This document shows positions 53,297 through 61,987 of a stretch of DNA of 64,000 bases, piece by piece. Below the pieces are notes generated by a model. The model searched no databases and was not told where the DNA came from. It worked only from the letters and a program-made list of their open reading frames with translations. The first letter of the stretch is position 1. Each line of letters opens with the position of its first letter. The DNA is taken from positions 62,001 through 126,000 of the forward strand of contig NZ_JALLGK010000006.1 in the NCBI RefSeq assembly GCF_023072595.1, written 5' to 3'. The DNA comes from Streptomyces sp. XM4193. Lineage in GTDB: Bacteria; Actinomycetota; Actinomycetes; Streptomycetales; Streptomycetaceae. Both the position numbers and the translations under genes were made by a program.

Positions 53297-55746
53297 CTCA
53301 GACGCCGAACACCGCCGACCGGCCGTCCGGATCCGTGCCGCTGCGCGTGACTGCGCACATGCTGGGCGACTGGCAGATCGGCTCCGGGGCCGGACGGCAC
53401 GGCAGCGTGGACCGTGGTGTGCAGCGGGACGACGACGGTCTGCCGTTCGTTCCGGCGAAGACGCTGGTCGGGGTGTGGCGGGACGCCTGCGAGACAGCAG
53501 CCCGCGCGCTGGACGGCAGCGGATCGGGGTCCGAATGGCAGGCGTGGGTGGAGTTCCTCTTCGGCAGCCAACCGGTGTTGCAGGAGCGCGGGGTGTTGTC
53601 CGGGGACGGGACGCTCGGGCCGCCGCGTCCAGCGGCGCTGTGGGTGGACAGCCTGCACTATCCGCACGCGGTGCGGGAGTCGGTCCGCGGGCGGCCGCTG
53701 TTGGCGTCGGCCGCGGTATACATCCGGCCCGGAGTGGTGATCGACCCCGTCAGCGGGCGGGCCGAGGATGAACTGTTGCGGATGGAGGAGCGGGCCCGGG
53801 GCGGCGTGAGTCTGAGCGGCCGGGCCGAACTGAACGCGTCCGGCGCGGTGTTGAGCGAGGAGCAGTGGGCCTGTGCGGGTGCGCTGCTCGACGCGGGCGC
53901 ACGGCTGCTTGAGGCCCTGGGCGGCAAGCGTCGTCGCGGGGCAGGGCGGTGCCGGCTGGAGGTGGCGGGCCTTCCGGCGGAATGGCGGTGGCTCGAGGGC
54001 AGGGCAGCTCCGCCACTGCCGGATCCGAGCGCCGCGCCCGAGGTGTTGCCCGTGTCGCCACGCGGGACCGACGCTGACGAGGAGTGGGAGGCGGCAGAGC
54101 TGCGTCTGGTCGTGCGACGGCCCCTGGTGGCCCACGAGCGCACCGTCGGCAACACCGTGCGCAGCGCGGGCCGGGTGGCGGGCCGTCGGCTGCTCCCCGC
54201 CGTGCTGGAGAAGCTGGGATCGGCCGAGTTGGCTGCGGCGGCACGCGGCGGCCGGCTCGTGATCACCGACGCGACCGTCGAGGTCGACGGCGCGGCGGGA
54301 CGGCCGGAGCCGCTGGCCCTGGCACGGGCGAAACAGGTCCCGGGGCGACCGGTCAACCTCCTGCAGGAGCTGCCCACCGAGGCTGTCGAGTACCCGGACG
54401 GGAGCGGGTACGTGGGTCCCCACAGTCCGGGCCGGCCGCCCGAGCGAGGGGCCTGCGGGTACACCCAACTCACCCACAACACCGTTGACGACGCGCGGCA
54501 GAGGCCGGTCGAGGCGATCGGCGGTCTCTACACCTATCAGGCGATCGCCGCGGGCACGGTCCTCCGCGCACAGGTGCGTTTGCCGGCCGGGCTGCTTCCT
54601 GCGGGATGGCAGGAGCGACTGTCGGGAACCTGGCGCTTGGGACGCTCGCGAAAGGACGGCTACGGGCTGACCGACGTGACCGCGACCATCGTGCCCAGTC
54701 AACGCGGCGGCCCCGTACGACAGTTCACCGCACGGGGGCCGGGCGGACGGCTGCGGGTCTGGCTGCTGTCGGATCTCCTCGTCCCCGACGAACGCCTGCG
54801 CCAGAGCACCCGGCCGCAGGACGTGGCCCGCCATCTGGGGACAGCGCTCGGGGTGACCCTGGCCGCGGTGCCGGACGAGCCGCTGGAGCGGTTCCGCACC
54901 GCAGGCGCTGCCGAGGGTGCCGGGGGTGTCCGGTTCAGCGAGGTGAGCCGCGGCGACTCGTGGCACACCCGCTGGGGGCTGCCCCAGGTCTCCGTGCTGG
55001 GGCTGCGGGCGGGCAGCTGCCTGACGTTCGAGGTGGTCGCCGGCACCGTCACCGCGCAGGCGGTTGGGCGGGTGGAGTGCGACGGCCTGGGGCTGCGCCG
55101 CGCGGAGGGCTTCGGCCAGCTGACCATCGACGACCCGCTGCTCCGCGCCACATTCAGTGACCTCCAGGCGCAGGCCCGACCCGCCACAACAGGAGAGCCC
55201 GGTGCCCCGACCTGCAACGCGGCCGGAACGTCAACGGCCGGTCCAAAGGAGGGAGTTGAGCGCGGCGAGGCTGACGGGGCTGCGCTCCCGGCGCTCACAG
55301 TCCTGGAGGACGCTGCGTGGCGCGAGGCGTTGGGGCAGCGCAGCCCTGTCCTCGCAGAGACGGACCGCGACGCGGTGCTCGGGCCCGGCCACGGCAGCGT
55401 CCGCGCCTCACAGCTGGCCGGACTGCTCACCCTGATCGCGCATCTGAGCGGCCCCTCGGAACCGGCGGCGTCGGCGTGGCTGGAGCGCCTGCGCCGGGTA
55501 CCCGGCGAGCAGCGCCGCCGACCCTGGCCGGACGCGGTGGTGGAGGCAGTGACGCGGCTGCTGAGCGAGCCGGGGCGGGTGTGGGAGCTGCTGCGGTTGC
55601 CCGAGGGCCGGCTGACAGCCGACCCGGACCGGGCAGCGGAGTCCCGGGTCCGGCTGTGGCCGGTCGCCGTCCGGATGGTGGTGGAGGACTGCCTGACCGC
55701 GCAGCGCCGCTCCCAGGAAGTCCCCGACGTTGGCGCGGACGGCTGA
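53293..55746 (+). CDS. Cas7-Csx10 RAMP fusion with helical C-terminus
   Basis: An 817-residue fusion. Residues 15-240 form a Cas7/Csm3-like RAMP (HMLGDWQIGSGAGRHGSVDR, then DGLPFVPAKTLVGVWRDACE, and a glycine loop GGKRRRGAGRCRLEV). Residues 265-610 resemble Csx10, the Cas5-like subunit of subtype III-D: ELRLVVRRPLVAHERTVGN, then GGLYTYQAIAAGTVLRAQV and LGRSRKDGYGL. Residues 660-817 are mostly helical and might replace a small Cas11 subunit; that is a guess. Its ATG lies in the cas10 stop, so the two are coupled. It probably forms part of the crRNA-binding backbone. Confidence 0.75.
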   Translation: MTQTPNTADRPSGSVPLRVTAHMLGDWQIGSGAGRHGSVDRGVQRDDDGLPFVPAKTLVGVWRDACETAARALDGSGSGSEWQAWVEFLFGSQPVLQERGVLSGDGTLGPPRPAALWVDSLHYPHAVRESVRGRPLLASAAVYIRPGVVIDPVSGRAEDELLRMEERARGGVSLSGRAELNASGAVLSEEQWACAGALLDAGARLLEALGGKRRRGAGRCRLEVAGLPAEWRWLEGRAAPPLPDPSAAPEVLPVSPRGTDADEEWEAAELRLVVRRPLVAHERTVGNTVRSAGRVAGRRLLPAVLEKLGSAELAAAARGGRLVITDATVEVDGAAGRPEPLALARAKQVPGRPVNLLQELPTEAVEYPDGSGYVGPHSPGRPPERGACGYTQLTHNTVDDARQRPVEAIGGLYTYQAIAAGTVLRAQVRLPAGLLPAGWQERLSGTWRLGRSRKDGYGLTDVTATIVPSQRGGPVRQFTARGPGGRLRVWLLSDLLVPDERLRQSTRPQDVARHLGTALGVTLAAVPDEPLERFRTAGAAEGAGGVRFSEVSRGDSWHTRWGLPQVSVLGLRAGSCLTFEVVAGTVTAQAVGRVECDGLGLRRAEGFGQLTIDDPLLRATFSDLQAQARPATTGEPGAPTCNAAGTSTAGPKEGVERGEADGAALPALTVLEDAAWREALGQRSPVLAETDRDAVLGPGHGSVRASQLAGLLTLIAHLSGPSEPAASAWLERLRRVPGEQRRRPWPDAVVEAVTRLLSEPGRVWELLRLPEGRLTADPDRAAESRVRLWPVAVRMVVEDCLTAQRRSQEVPDVGADG

Positions 55747-55818
55747 GCGCGCGGCACCCGGCTGTGAGGCCCGCCTCGGCAGCACCTGGCAGTTGAGCAC
55801 GGCGGAGAGCGAGGACGG

Positions 55819-57486
55819 ATGGTTCAGGACAACGGCGCAGCCGGCTCGGTGGTGCGGTTCCGCGTCGCCGGATGGCTGCGCACGGAGAGCGCACTGCACA
55901 TCGGCGACTCCGGCCGGGACCCCAACGCGTCCCTGGCCACGGCGGTGGACGGGCGCGGAAGACTCTGCGTGCCGGGCAGCAGTCTGGCAGGAGCGCTGCG
56001 TTCACTGCTGCACCCCGATCCGGCCGCCGGTGACGGGCCTCGAGACGAAGCGGCCAACCACCGGTGGGGCTGGGCGGAACACGGCGGCCAGGACGGCGCG
56101 GTCTCCCGCATCGTGGTCGGCGACGCACTCGTGGCGGCCGGACCGGAGTTGGACGGGGACGGGCTTCCGACGCGCCCGCTGAGCCCGGCCCGGCTGGAGT
56201 CGCGCACGTCGGTGGGTATCGACCGCCGCCACGGTGCTGCCGCCCAGGGCATCCTCTTCACCCGGTCCGTCATTCCCCGCGGCGTCTGGCTCCGGCTGGA
56301 ACTCGACCTGCGCAGCGACGCCCGGAACGCCGGCGACGACAGTGCGTACCTCGCCCGGCTTCTCGCGCTCCTCGCCGCCGGGCAGCTTCGGCTGGGCGCG
56401 GCCGTCACCTGCGGCCTGGGCCGTACCCGCCTCGCAGTCGACCGCACCACTGTCCGCACAGAGCAACTCGACTCCCCGCAGAGCCTGTTCTCCGTCCTGC
56501 GCGGCGACAGCGAACACCACACCGCCGACCGTTGGATACGGGACCACGGAACGGACACGCCTCACGCGGCGGCCCGGCACCTGGAGATCCGGGTGCGCTG
56601 GCGGCCCCTCGCGCCGGTCATGGTGCGCTCCGGGGCCGACGGCCTCACCGTCGACACTCTGCCGCTCACCACGGCCGGCCCGGGAGGCCCCGGGGACGAC
56701 GGCGAAACGGTGACGCTGGTCCTGCCCGGCACCTCTCTCAAGGGCGCACTGCGCTCCCGCGCCGAGCACATCGAGCGCACCGCGCGCGGTACGGACGCCC
56801 CCGCCGCGGACACCGAGGCCACCCGGCACGACACCTCGGGCAGCACCGCCTTTCGTGAACAGCTCGACCAACTGCCCGCCGTTCGGGTGCTGTTCGGCTC
56901 GGCGCCGCGACACAAGGGAGACCGCGGACGGGGTCGCGGCGCGCTGCTGGTGGACGACTGCCACGCAGAGGCCGAGATTCCCGCGGAGCTCTGGGACCTG
57001 ACCCACCAGCCGGATGCCGCTGCTGCTCTGGTGCAACTGCGCGAGTACGGGCTGGAACGCGCCGACCACGTGGCCATCGACCGCTGGACCGGCGGCGCCG
57101 CGGACGGTCTGTTGTACAGCGTCCTCGAACCGCACGGTCTGGCCTGGTCGCCGATCACGCTCACCGTCGATCTCCGCCGCCTGGCCGGTCACGCGGCGAC
57201 CCACGCCACCGTCGCCGCCCCCGAAACCGGTCAACCAGAGGTGGCCGACGCCGCGTTGGCGCTGCTGCTGCTCGTCCTGCGAGACCTCAAGGCGGGCCGC
57301 CTGCCCTTGGGCGGCAGCACTCACCGCGGGATGGGCGAGATGGCGGTGGACGAGATCCTGCTGACCTTCCCCGACGACGACCCCGACGGTGGGACGCCCG
57401 TGGAACTCGACACCTTCTTGCTGGGCGAGCGGACCGGCCGCCTCACCGACGCCTGGAGCACCTACCTGGACGGAGCCGCCGTATGA
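55819..57486 (+). CDS. Double Cas7 (Csm3-like) RAMP protein
   Basis: A 555-residue protein with two RAMP domains in series. Each has the PGSSL-G-ALR signature (PGSSLAGALR near 52, PGTSLKGALR near 304) and a glycine-rich loop (CGLGRTRL near 198, GGSTHRGMGE near 498). This is the target-RNA-binding backbone family; an aspartate such as D in GLTVDTLPL near 276 could cut target RNA, but I cannot assign it firmly. It starts at ATG 55819, 72 bp after the previous stop, and overlaps csx19 by 4 bp. Confidence 0.8.
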   Translation: MVQDNGAAGSVVRFRVAGWLRTESALHIGDSGRDPNASLATAVDGRGRLCVPGSSLAGALRSLLHPDPAAGDGPRDEAANHRWGWAEHGGQDGAVSRIVVGDALVAAGPELDGDGLPTRPLSPARLESRTSVGIDRRHGAAAQGILFTRSVIPRGVWLRLELDLRSDARNAGDDSAYLARLLALLAAGQLRLGAAVTCGLGRTRLAVDRTTVRTEQLDSPQSLFSVLRGDSEHHTADRWIRDHGTDTPHAAARHLEIRVRWRPLAPVMVRSGADGLTVDTLPLTTAGPGGPGDDGETVTLVLPGTSLKGALRSRAEHIERTARGTDAPAADTEATRHDTSGSTAFREQLDQLPAVRVLFGSAPRHKGDRGRGRGALLVDDCHAEAEIPAELWDLTHQPDAAAALVQLREYGLERADHVAIDRWTGGAADGLLYSVLEPHGLAWSPITLTVDLRRLAGHAATHATVAAPETGQPEVADAALALLLLVLRDLKAGRLPLGGSTHRGMGEMAVDEILLTFPDDDPDGGTPVELDTFLLGERTGRLTDAWSTYLDGAAV

Positions 57487-58100
57487 CCACCCTGTACGGC
57501 CGGGCCTGCCCTGCTGTCCCACTGGCCGAAGCCCTGGAACGCGCCGGCTTCACCGAGGCCACCGCGCTGCTCTGCTCTCCGCAGGACTTCCGGGTCGCCC
57601 GCTTCAGCCGGGGCCGCTGCCACACCCACACGGGCGCCCCCGCACCACTGGACACGGTCTTCGAAGCACGAGTCTTCGACGACCATCGCGAACTGCGCTG
57701 GCTGACCTTCGCCGGCCAGGACACCCAGTGCGTCCTGCTCAGCGAGGAACCGGCCGCCCTGCCCACCGAGTTCGGCAGCCCGCTTCCCGAACTGCACGCG
57801 CTCCAGACGCTGCCGGCGCACTACCTGCTCTGGGGCACCCCGGCCCCGAAGCCGATCCGCACGCCGGACGGCGCCTGGACGACCCTTCGCACCCCGCGCA
57901 TCGGCAGCCTCCACGTTCCCGCGCCACCACCCCCCGACGGCCAACGGCTGCGCCTGGCTGCCCGCGAGTATGTCTGCGTCGAGCCTCGGCACGGCAACGC
58001 CCACGTGGCGGAGGAACGCCTGCTGCGCATTGAGCCGGCGGAGCCGCCCGACTCTGCGGCAGCAGCCGGCACAGTCCGTGAAAGGGAGCACGATGTCTGA
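57483..58100 (+). CDS. csx19: Csx19-like CRISPR-associated protein
   Basis: A 205-residue protein in the position and of the length of Csx19 (TIGR03984), a subtype III-D marker. The segments FEARVFDDHRELRW (about 58-71) and YLLWG (113-117) match my memory of the family pattern, but no catalytic motif is known. The ATG overlaps the previous stop (ATGA), and its stop overlaps the next start by 8 bp, so it is clearly part of the effector operon. It could instead be another small accessory protein. Confidence 0.6.
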   Translation: MTTLYGRACPAVPLAEALERAGFTEATALLCSPQDFRVARFSRGRCHTHTGAPAPLDTVFEARVFDDHRELRWLTFAGQDTQCVLLSEEPAALPTEFGSPLPELHALQTLPAHYLLWGTPAPKPIRTPDGAWTTLRTPRIGSLHVPAPPPPDGQRLRLAAREYVCVEPRHGNAHVAEERLLRIEPAEPPDSAAAAGTVREREHDV

Positions 58101-60573
58101 GCAGACCCGCACCGGTGTCCTGCGCTGGAACGAAGCCAAGCAGCAGCTCCGGGTCATCCGCGACGATGCCCCCAAGAGTCGGCCCAAGGTCAACCCGGAG
58201 TACGACCTGGGCCCGGCGCTGGCCGACCATGCCCCCTCGGAACTCGACGGCCTCCGCGTCGAGTTCCGCTGGTTCGGCGGAAAGGCGCAGGACGTCCGCC
58301 CCACCGGCACCGCCGCCACCCCGAAGCCCCGCCGCGTCCCGGTGGACGCATTCGTCAACCCGTACACCTTCCTGCCCGCCACCCCGCGCCCGTCCCGGCC
58401 TGACGGCTCTGACGGCTCTGACGGCACCCTGGGCGAAGGCCCGCCTCCTGCCCAGGACCGCCTGCACAAAGGCCACTTCACCGGCCGGATCCCCGTACGC
58501 CTGACCGTGGTCACACCGCTGCTTCTCCTCGACCCCTCCCGCGCCGACCAGGCGGACAACGGACACCTCACCTACCCGCTGCTGCGCCGCGACGGCCGCC
58601 CCCACCTGCCCGTGACCACCGTCAAGGGCATGCTCCGCGCCGCATACGAAGCTGTCACCAACTCCCGCATGGGCGTCTTCACCGGCCACGACGAACGGCT
58701 CGCCGTTCGCATGCCCGCGGCGGAGGCCCAGCACATGGTCCCGGCCCGGGTCAGCGACGACGGCCGGCAGCTGGTACTCCTGCCCGGCGACACCCCGCCC
58801 GGCCACACCCCGCCCGGCGGCCAGGCCGACCAGCGGCCCCCGTTGCACGCCGCCTGGCTGCCTCGGTACGACGGTCCGGCGCTTCCCGTCACCGACACCG
58901 GAGGACAGGACCCCGTCCACGGCGACGCGTACGAAGCGTGGCTGGAACGCATCAGACACTGGAGATGGAACCGGCGCGACAAACAGCACACGCACGACTT
59001 CGACTACTGGCGCGTCCGCACTCTCGCCCCAGCCGACGGCCCACTCCCCGACCGACCTGAGCCGGCACAGAGCTCCAGTCGTCTCCATGGCAAGTCGTGG
59101 CACGAACCGACCGGCGAACTCAAAGCCGTCCGCGGCTGGGCCTGCCTCACCAACCGCAACATCAACGGCAAGCACGACGAACGGCTCTTCTTCGCCTCGT
59201 CCGCCCCAGAGCAGTCGACACCGCTGACCCAAGCGCTCAGGAACCAGTGGGAAAAGACCATCCGCAACTACCGGGCCGCCCACCGCACTGCGGAACTGTA
59301 CGAGCGCACCGACAGGCAGGGGCAACAGGTCGGGCCGGACGCCCATCTCGGGCCAGAACCCGGACGTACCGCCTGGAGCCCTCACCAGTACGACGACTCC
59401 TGGCTCAGCCTCCGCCCCGGCTCCCTCTGCTACGCCCGCATGGCGCCGGACGGACGCACCGTGCAGGGCGTCTACCCCGTCATGATCGCCCGCAGGCTCT
59501 TCCCCCATGCGCCCGCCGAGTTGCTCGACCCGAGCCTGCGTCCCGCCACCTCGCGCACCGAACTCACCCCGGCCGACCGGGTGTTCGGCTGGGTCAACCA
59601 ATCCGGCCACGGCGCCGAACGCGGTCGTCTGAGAATCGGCCCGGTCGACACCGCGGGCTTCGTCCCGGCCGATTTCGGCGAGGCCGGCGTACCCCTGGCC
59701 ATCCTCAGCGGACCGAAGCCCCAGCAGGCCCGCTTCTACCTCGGCAACGGCCCCGACGGTACGACCCCGCTCCCCGACGGCGCGACCAACAACACGTGGT
59801 ACACCAAGAACCAGCGCCCACGCGGCCGCAAAGCGTACTGGCACCACAGCGACCTGCCCGACGGCTACTGGGACGACCCGACCAGCGACCGCACACAGCA
59901 GCCCGACAGCACCCTCCGGTTCCAGGAGTACCGCCGGCCGGACCAGAACGGCCGGCCCCAGCGCGACAAGCAGAACCGCTCCGTCCGAGGCTGGATCACC
60001 CCGGGCTCGTCCGCCACCTTCACTCTCTCCGTCTCCGACCTCACCGCAGTCGAACTGGGCGCCCTCGTCTGGCTGTTGCAGCTCCCGGACGACCACTGTC
60101 ACCGCCTCGGTCTCGGCAAGCCCCTCGGCTTCGGCAGTGTCCGCCTCGACATCGACCCGGAAGGCACCCTCGACCTCCGCACCGAGCAGCAGTGGCGTAC
60201 CGCCTACCGAAGCCTCAGCCGTGAGTCCGACCGGCCCATGGACGACGCGCGGTCCGCGCTCACCCACGCCTGCGAAGCCTTCGAGGCCGACATGGAGAGG
60301 ACCTACGGCGCCCCGGCGGGCCGGCCCCCGCACCTCGCCGCGTTCCTCTCCACCAGCGCCGGCCGGTCCGGCACCGCCGTCCACTACCCCCGAACGTACG
60401 TCGCGGACTCCGGAGACGGGCAAGCCCTCGCGCCCGATCCCGACGGCAACAACTACGCCTGGTTCACCGCCAACGAGCGCATCCAGAACAGCAAGCCAAT
60501 GAAGGGCCGCGGCCTCAGCCTCCCCAGCTGGCACGAACCGAACCTGCCCCTCCGCCCCGGCCAGGACCACTGA
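58093..60573 (+). CDS. TIGR03986-family RAMP CRISPR-associated protein
   Basis: An 826-residue RAMP protein of the TIGR03986 type found in type III loci. The N-terminal RAMP core has HFTGRIPVRLTVVTPLLL and LPVTTVKGMLRAAYEAVTNS (near 172-191); the C-terminal glycine loop is RLGLGKPLGFGSVRLD near 673. A large insert of charged and aromatic segments lies between. It presumably joins the effector complex, and crRNA processing in place of Cas6 is an untested possibility. ATG 58093 has GGGAG 4 bases upstream and overlaps csx19 by 8 bp. Confidence 0.82.
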   Translation: MSEQTRTGVLRWNEAKQQLRVIRDDAPKSRPKVNPEYDLGPALADHAPSELDGLRVEFRWFGGKAQDVRPTGTAATPKPRRVPVDAFVNPYTFLPATPRPSRPDGSDGSDGTLGEGPPPAQDRLHKGHFTGRIPVRLTVVTPLLLLDPSRADQADNGHLTYPLLRRDGRPHLPVTTVKGMLRAAYEAVTNSRMGVFTGHDERLAVRMPAAEAQHMVPARVSDDGRQLVLLPGDTPPGHTPPGGQADQRPPLHAAWLPRYDGPALPVTDTGGQDPVHGDAYEAWLERIRHWRWNRRDKQHTHDFDYWRVRTLAPADGPLPDRPEPAQSSSRLHGKSWHEPTGELKAVRGWACLTNRNINGKHDERLFFASSAPEQSTPLTQALRNQWEKTIRNYRAAHRTAELYERTDRQGQQVGPDAHLGPEPGRTAWSPHQYDDSWLSLRPGSLCYARMAPDGRTVQGVYPVMIARRLFPHAPAELLDPSLRPATSRTELTPADRVFGWVNQSGHGAERGRLRIGPVDTAGFVPADFGEAGVPLAILSGPKPQQARFYLGNGPDGTTPLPDGATNNTWYTKNQRPRGRKAYWHHSDLPDGYWDDPTSDRTQQPDSTLRFQEYRRPDQNGRPQRDKQNRSVRGWITPGSSATFTLSVSDLTAVELGALVWLLQLPDDHCHRLGLGKPLGFGSVRLDIDPEGTLDLRTEQQWRTAYRSLSRESDRPMDDARSALTHACEAFEADMERTYGAPAGRPPHLAAFLSTSAGRSGTAVHYPRTYVADSGDGQALAPDPDGNNYAWFTANERIQNSKPMKGRGLSLPSWHEPNLPLRPGQDH

Positions 60574-60589
60574 CACCCCCTTGCACCTC

Positions 60590-60637
60590 AACGCGAACGC
60601 CAACGCGAACGTGAACGCCAACGTGAACGTGAACGTC
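60590..60637. repeat. Hexanucleotide repeat AACGNN in the operon spacer
   Basis: Eight contiguous AACGNN units (variants CG, CC, TG, TC) lie in the 90-bp spacer between the TIGR03986 and S-4TM genes. The same reading frame runs through both genes and the spacer, broken only by the TGA at 60571. Confidence 0.8.
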
Positions 60638-60663
60638 ACCAGCCGACCTCCGGAGCGCCCACC

Positions 60664-61596
60664 ATGACCACCCAGCCGGCCAACTCGCCGCCCCCTCAAC
60701 CGCCGCCCGGACACCGGCCGATAGCCGAACACCAGCAGCAGCCGGACATGTTGCAGGCTCGCGCCGCCACCCGGGTCGCCTACGACCGGGCCGAGCACAT
60801 CCGCGCCGTCCAGACTGCCGGCGCCGTCTGTCTGGCACTGCTCGCGCCCGTTCTTCTGGTGTTCTCGCCGGGCGCCTCCGGCGCACTGGCCGTCGCCGCC
60901 GTGCTCTGGCTACTACTGGCCCGTACCGCCCTCGACACCTGGCAGCGCAAGGCCCACCTCCAGGGCGTCCAGCGCAACGAGCTCTACGACACCACCCTGT
61001 TCACCCTGCCCTGGAACGCCTCCCTGTCCGGCCCCCTGCGCCTCGCCCGCGAACAGGTCCGTGCCCGCACCCATCCCACTGTCGACAAGGACCACGACTG
61101 GTACCGCGAAGTCCCGAACGTGCCCTGGCCGAACGACGTTCTCTCCTGTCAGACCCAGAACCTCCTCTACAGCCGCCGCAACCACCGCAGCTACGCCCGC
61201 CTGCTCGGGGCAGTGCTCACCGTGACCGTCCTCGCCGCGCTGGCTCTCGCCACAGTCCGGAACCTCACCCTTCAGCAGTGCCTCGTCCAACTCGCCGTTC
61301 CCCTCACCCCCGCCCTGCTCAACCTCTCGGACCTGGCCCGCCGCCACACCGAAGCCGCCCGTGCCCAGGAGCAACTCGAAGAGTCCGTCGACGAACTCCT
61401 CGAGCAACGCGCCAACGGGCGTCACATCACTGCCACCGACTGCCGCGAAATCCAGGACGGAATCTTCAACCGCCGCGCCCACCAACCTCCCGTCCCGTCC
61501 CGAGTCCACAACCGACTCCACTCCCAGAACACCGCCGCCGCCATCGCCCGCATGCACGACCTCCAAGAGGAGTTCAACCGCCCTCCGTCATCCTGA
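60664..61596 (+). CDS. S-4TM family putative pore-forming effector
   Basis: A 310-residue membrane protein of the S-4TM family. Two helix pairs are visible (about 50-67 with 71-87, and 180-197 with 203-222). Between them is the family core: QRNELYDTTLFTLPWNASLSG (PWN at 116-118), then DHDWYREVP (WY 146-147) and SCQTQNLLYSRRN (CQ 162-163). S-4TM proteins were predicted from comparative genomics to be pore-forming effectors in nucleotide-second-messenger defence. It is last in the type III operon, after 90 bp, with CGGAG before its ATG. It is the only obvious candidate output for Cas10 signalling here. Confidence 0.85.
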   Translation: MTTQPANSPPPQPPPGHRPIAEHQQQPDMLQARAATRVAYDRAEHIRAVQTAGAVCLALLAPVLLVFSPGASGALAVAAVLWLLLARTALDTWQRKAHLQGVQRNELYDTTLFTLPWNASLSGPLRLAREQVRARTHPTVDKDHDWYREVPNVPWPNDVLSCQTQNLLYSRRNHRSYARLLGAVLTVTVLAALALATVRNLTLQQCLVQLAVPLTPALLNLSDLARRHTEAARAQEQLEESVDELLEQRANGRHITATDCREIQDGIFNRRAHQPPVPSRVHNRLHSQNTAAAIARMHDLQEEFNRPPSS

Positions 61597-61828
61597 CCCT
61601 GCGCCAGCCCACGTCCCACACCCTCGCCATCAGCCCGCTTCAGTGCCGTCTCTTGGGCCCGGTTGATTGGGGGGCTGTTGCTTCCCCACACGAAAGCAAC
61701 GAGCGTTGCGGGCACCGAATCTTCGGCACCACGACACGGGCGATGGGAACGACCAGACAGCGAGAAGCAGTGCCACGGACCACCCGCCACCGAAGCTGGG
61801 CTCGCCGGCATCCGCACAAGGTGCTGAC
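61597..61828. other. Gap between S-4TM gene and leader 2
   Basis: About 230 bp with no supported gene. A G-run with flanking CTGTTGCTT sequence near 61665-61690 precedes the conserved leader blocks. Confidence 0.45.
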
Positions 61829-61987
61829 TCAGTACGCTGTCCAGAGCGACTGACTGGATTCTTCCCACTGGGAGCAAGGACTCGAAGCAACGCTTTGACC
61901 TGCACTGATGCACTACCGCCGGAATGCTGCACTAATTCACCCGCCAACCGCCAGAAGACCGGCTCCCACCTGAGGCTTTACTCTCGC
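61829..61987 (+). promoter_or_regulatory. CRISPR array 2 leader
   Basis: It holds the same two blocks as leader 1: TCAGTACGCTGTCC at 61829-61842, and the 24-nt block at 61908-61931 containing ACCGCCGGA and GCTGCA, ending 56 nt before the first repeat. The block B sequences agree at about 19 of 24 positions. Confidence 0.65.

Noticed and set aside
57739..60798. A 1019-codon open frame on the minus strand across the cas genes
   Set aside because: It is antisense to the TIGR03986 gene, composed of low-complexity Gly/Val/Arg translation, lacks a ribosome site and family motifs, and arises from high GC at codon third positions of the real gene.
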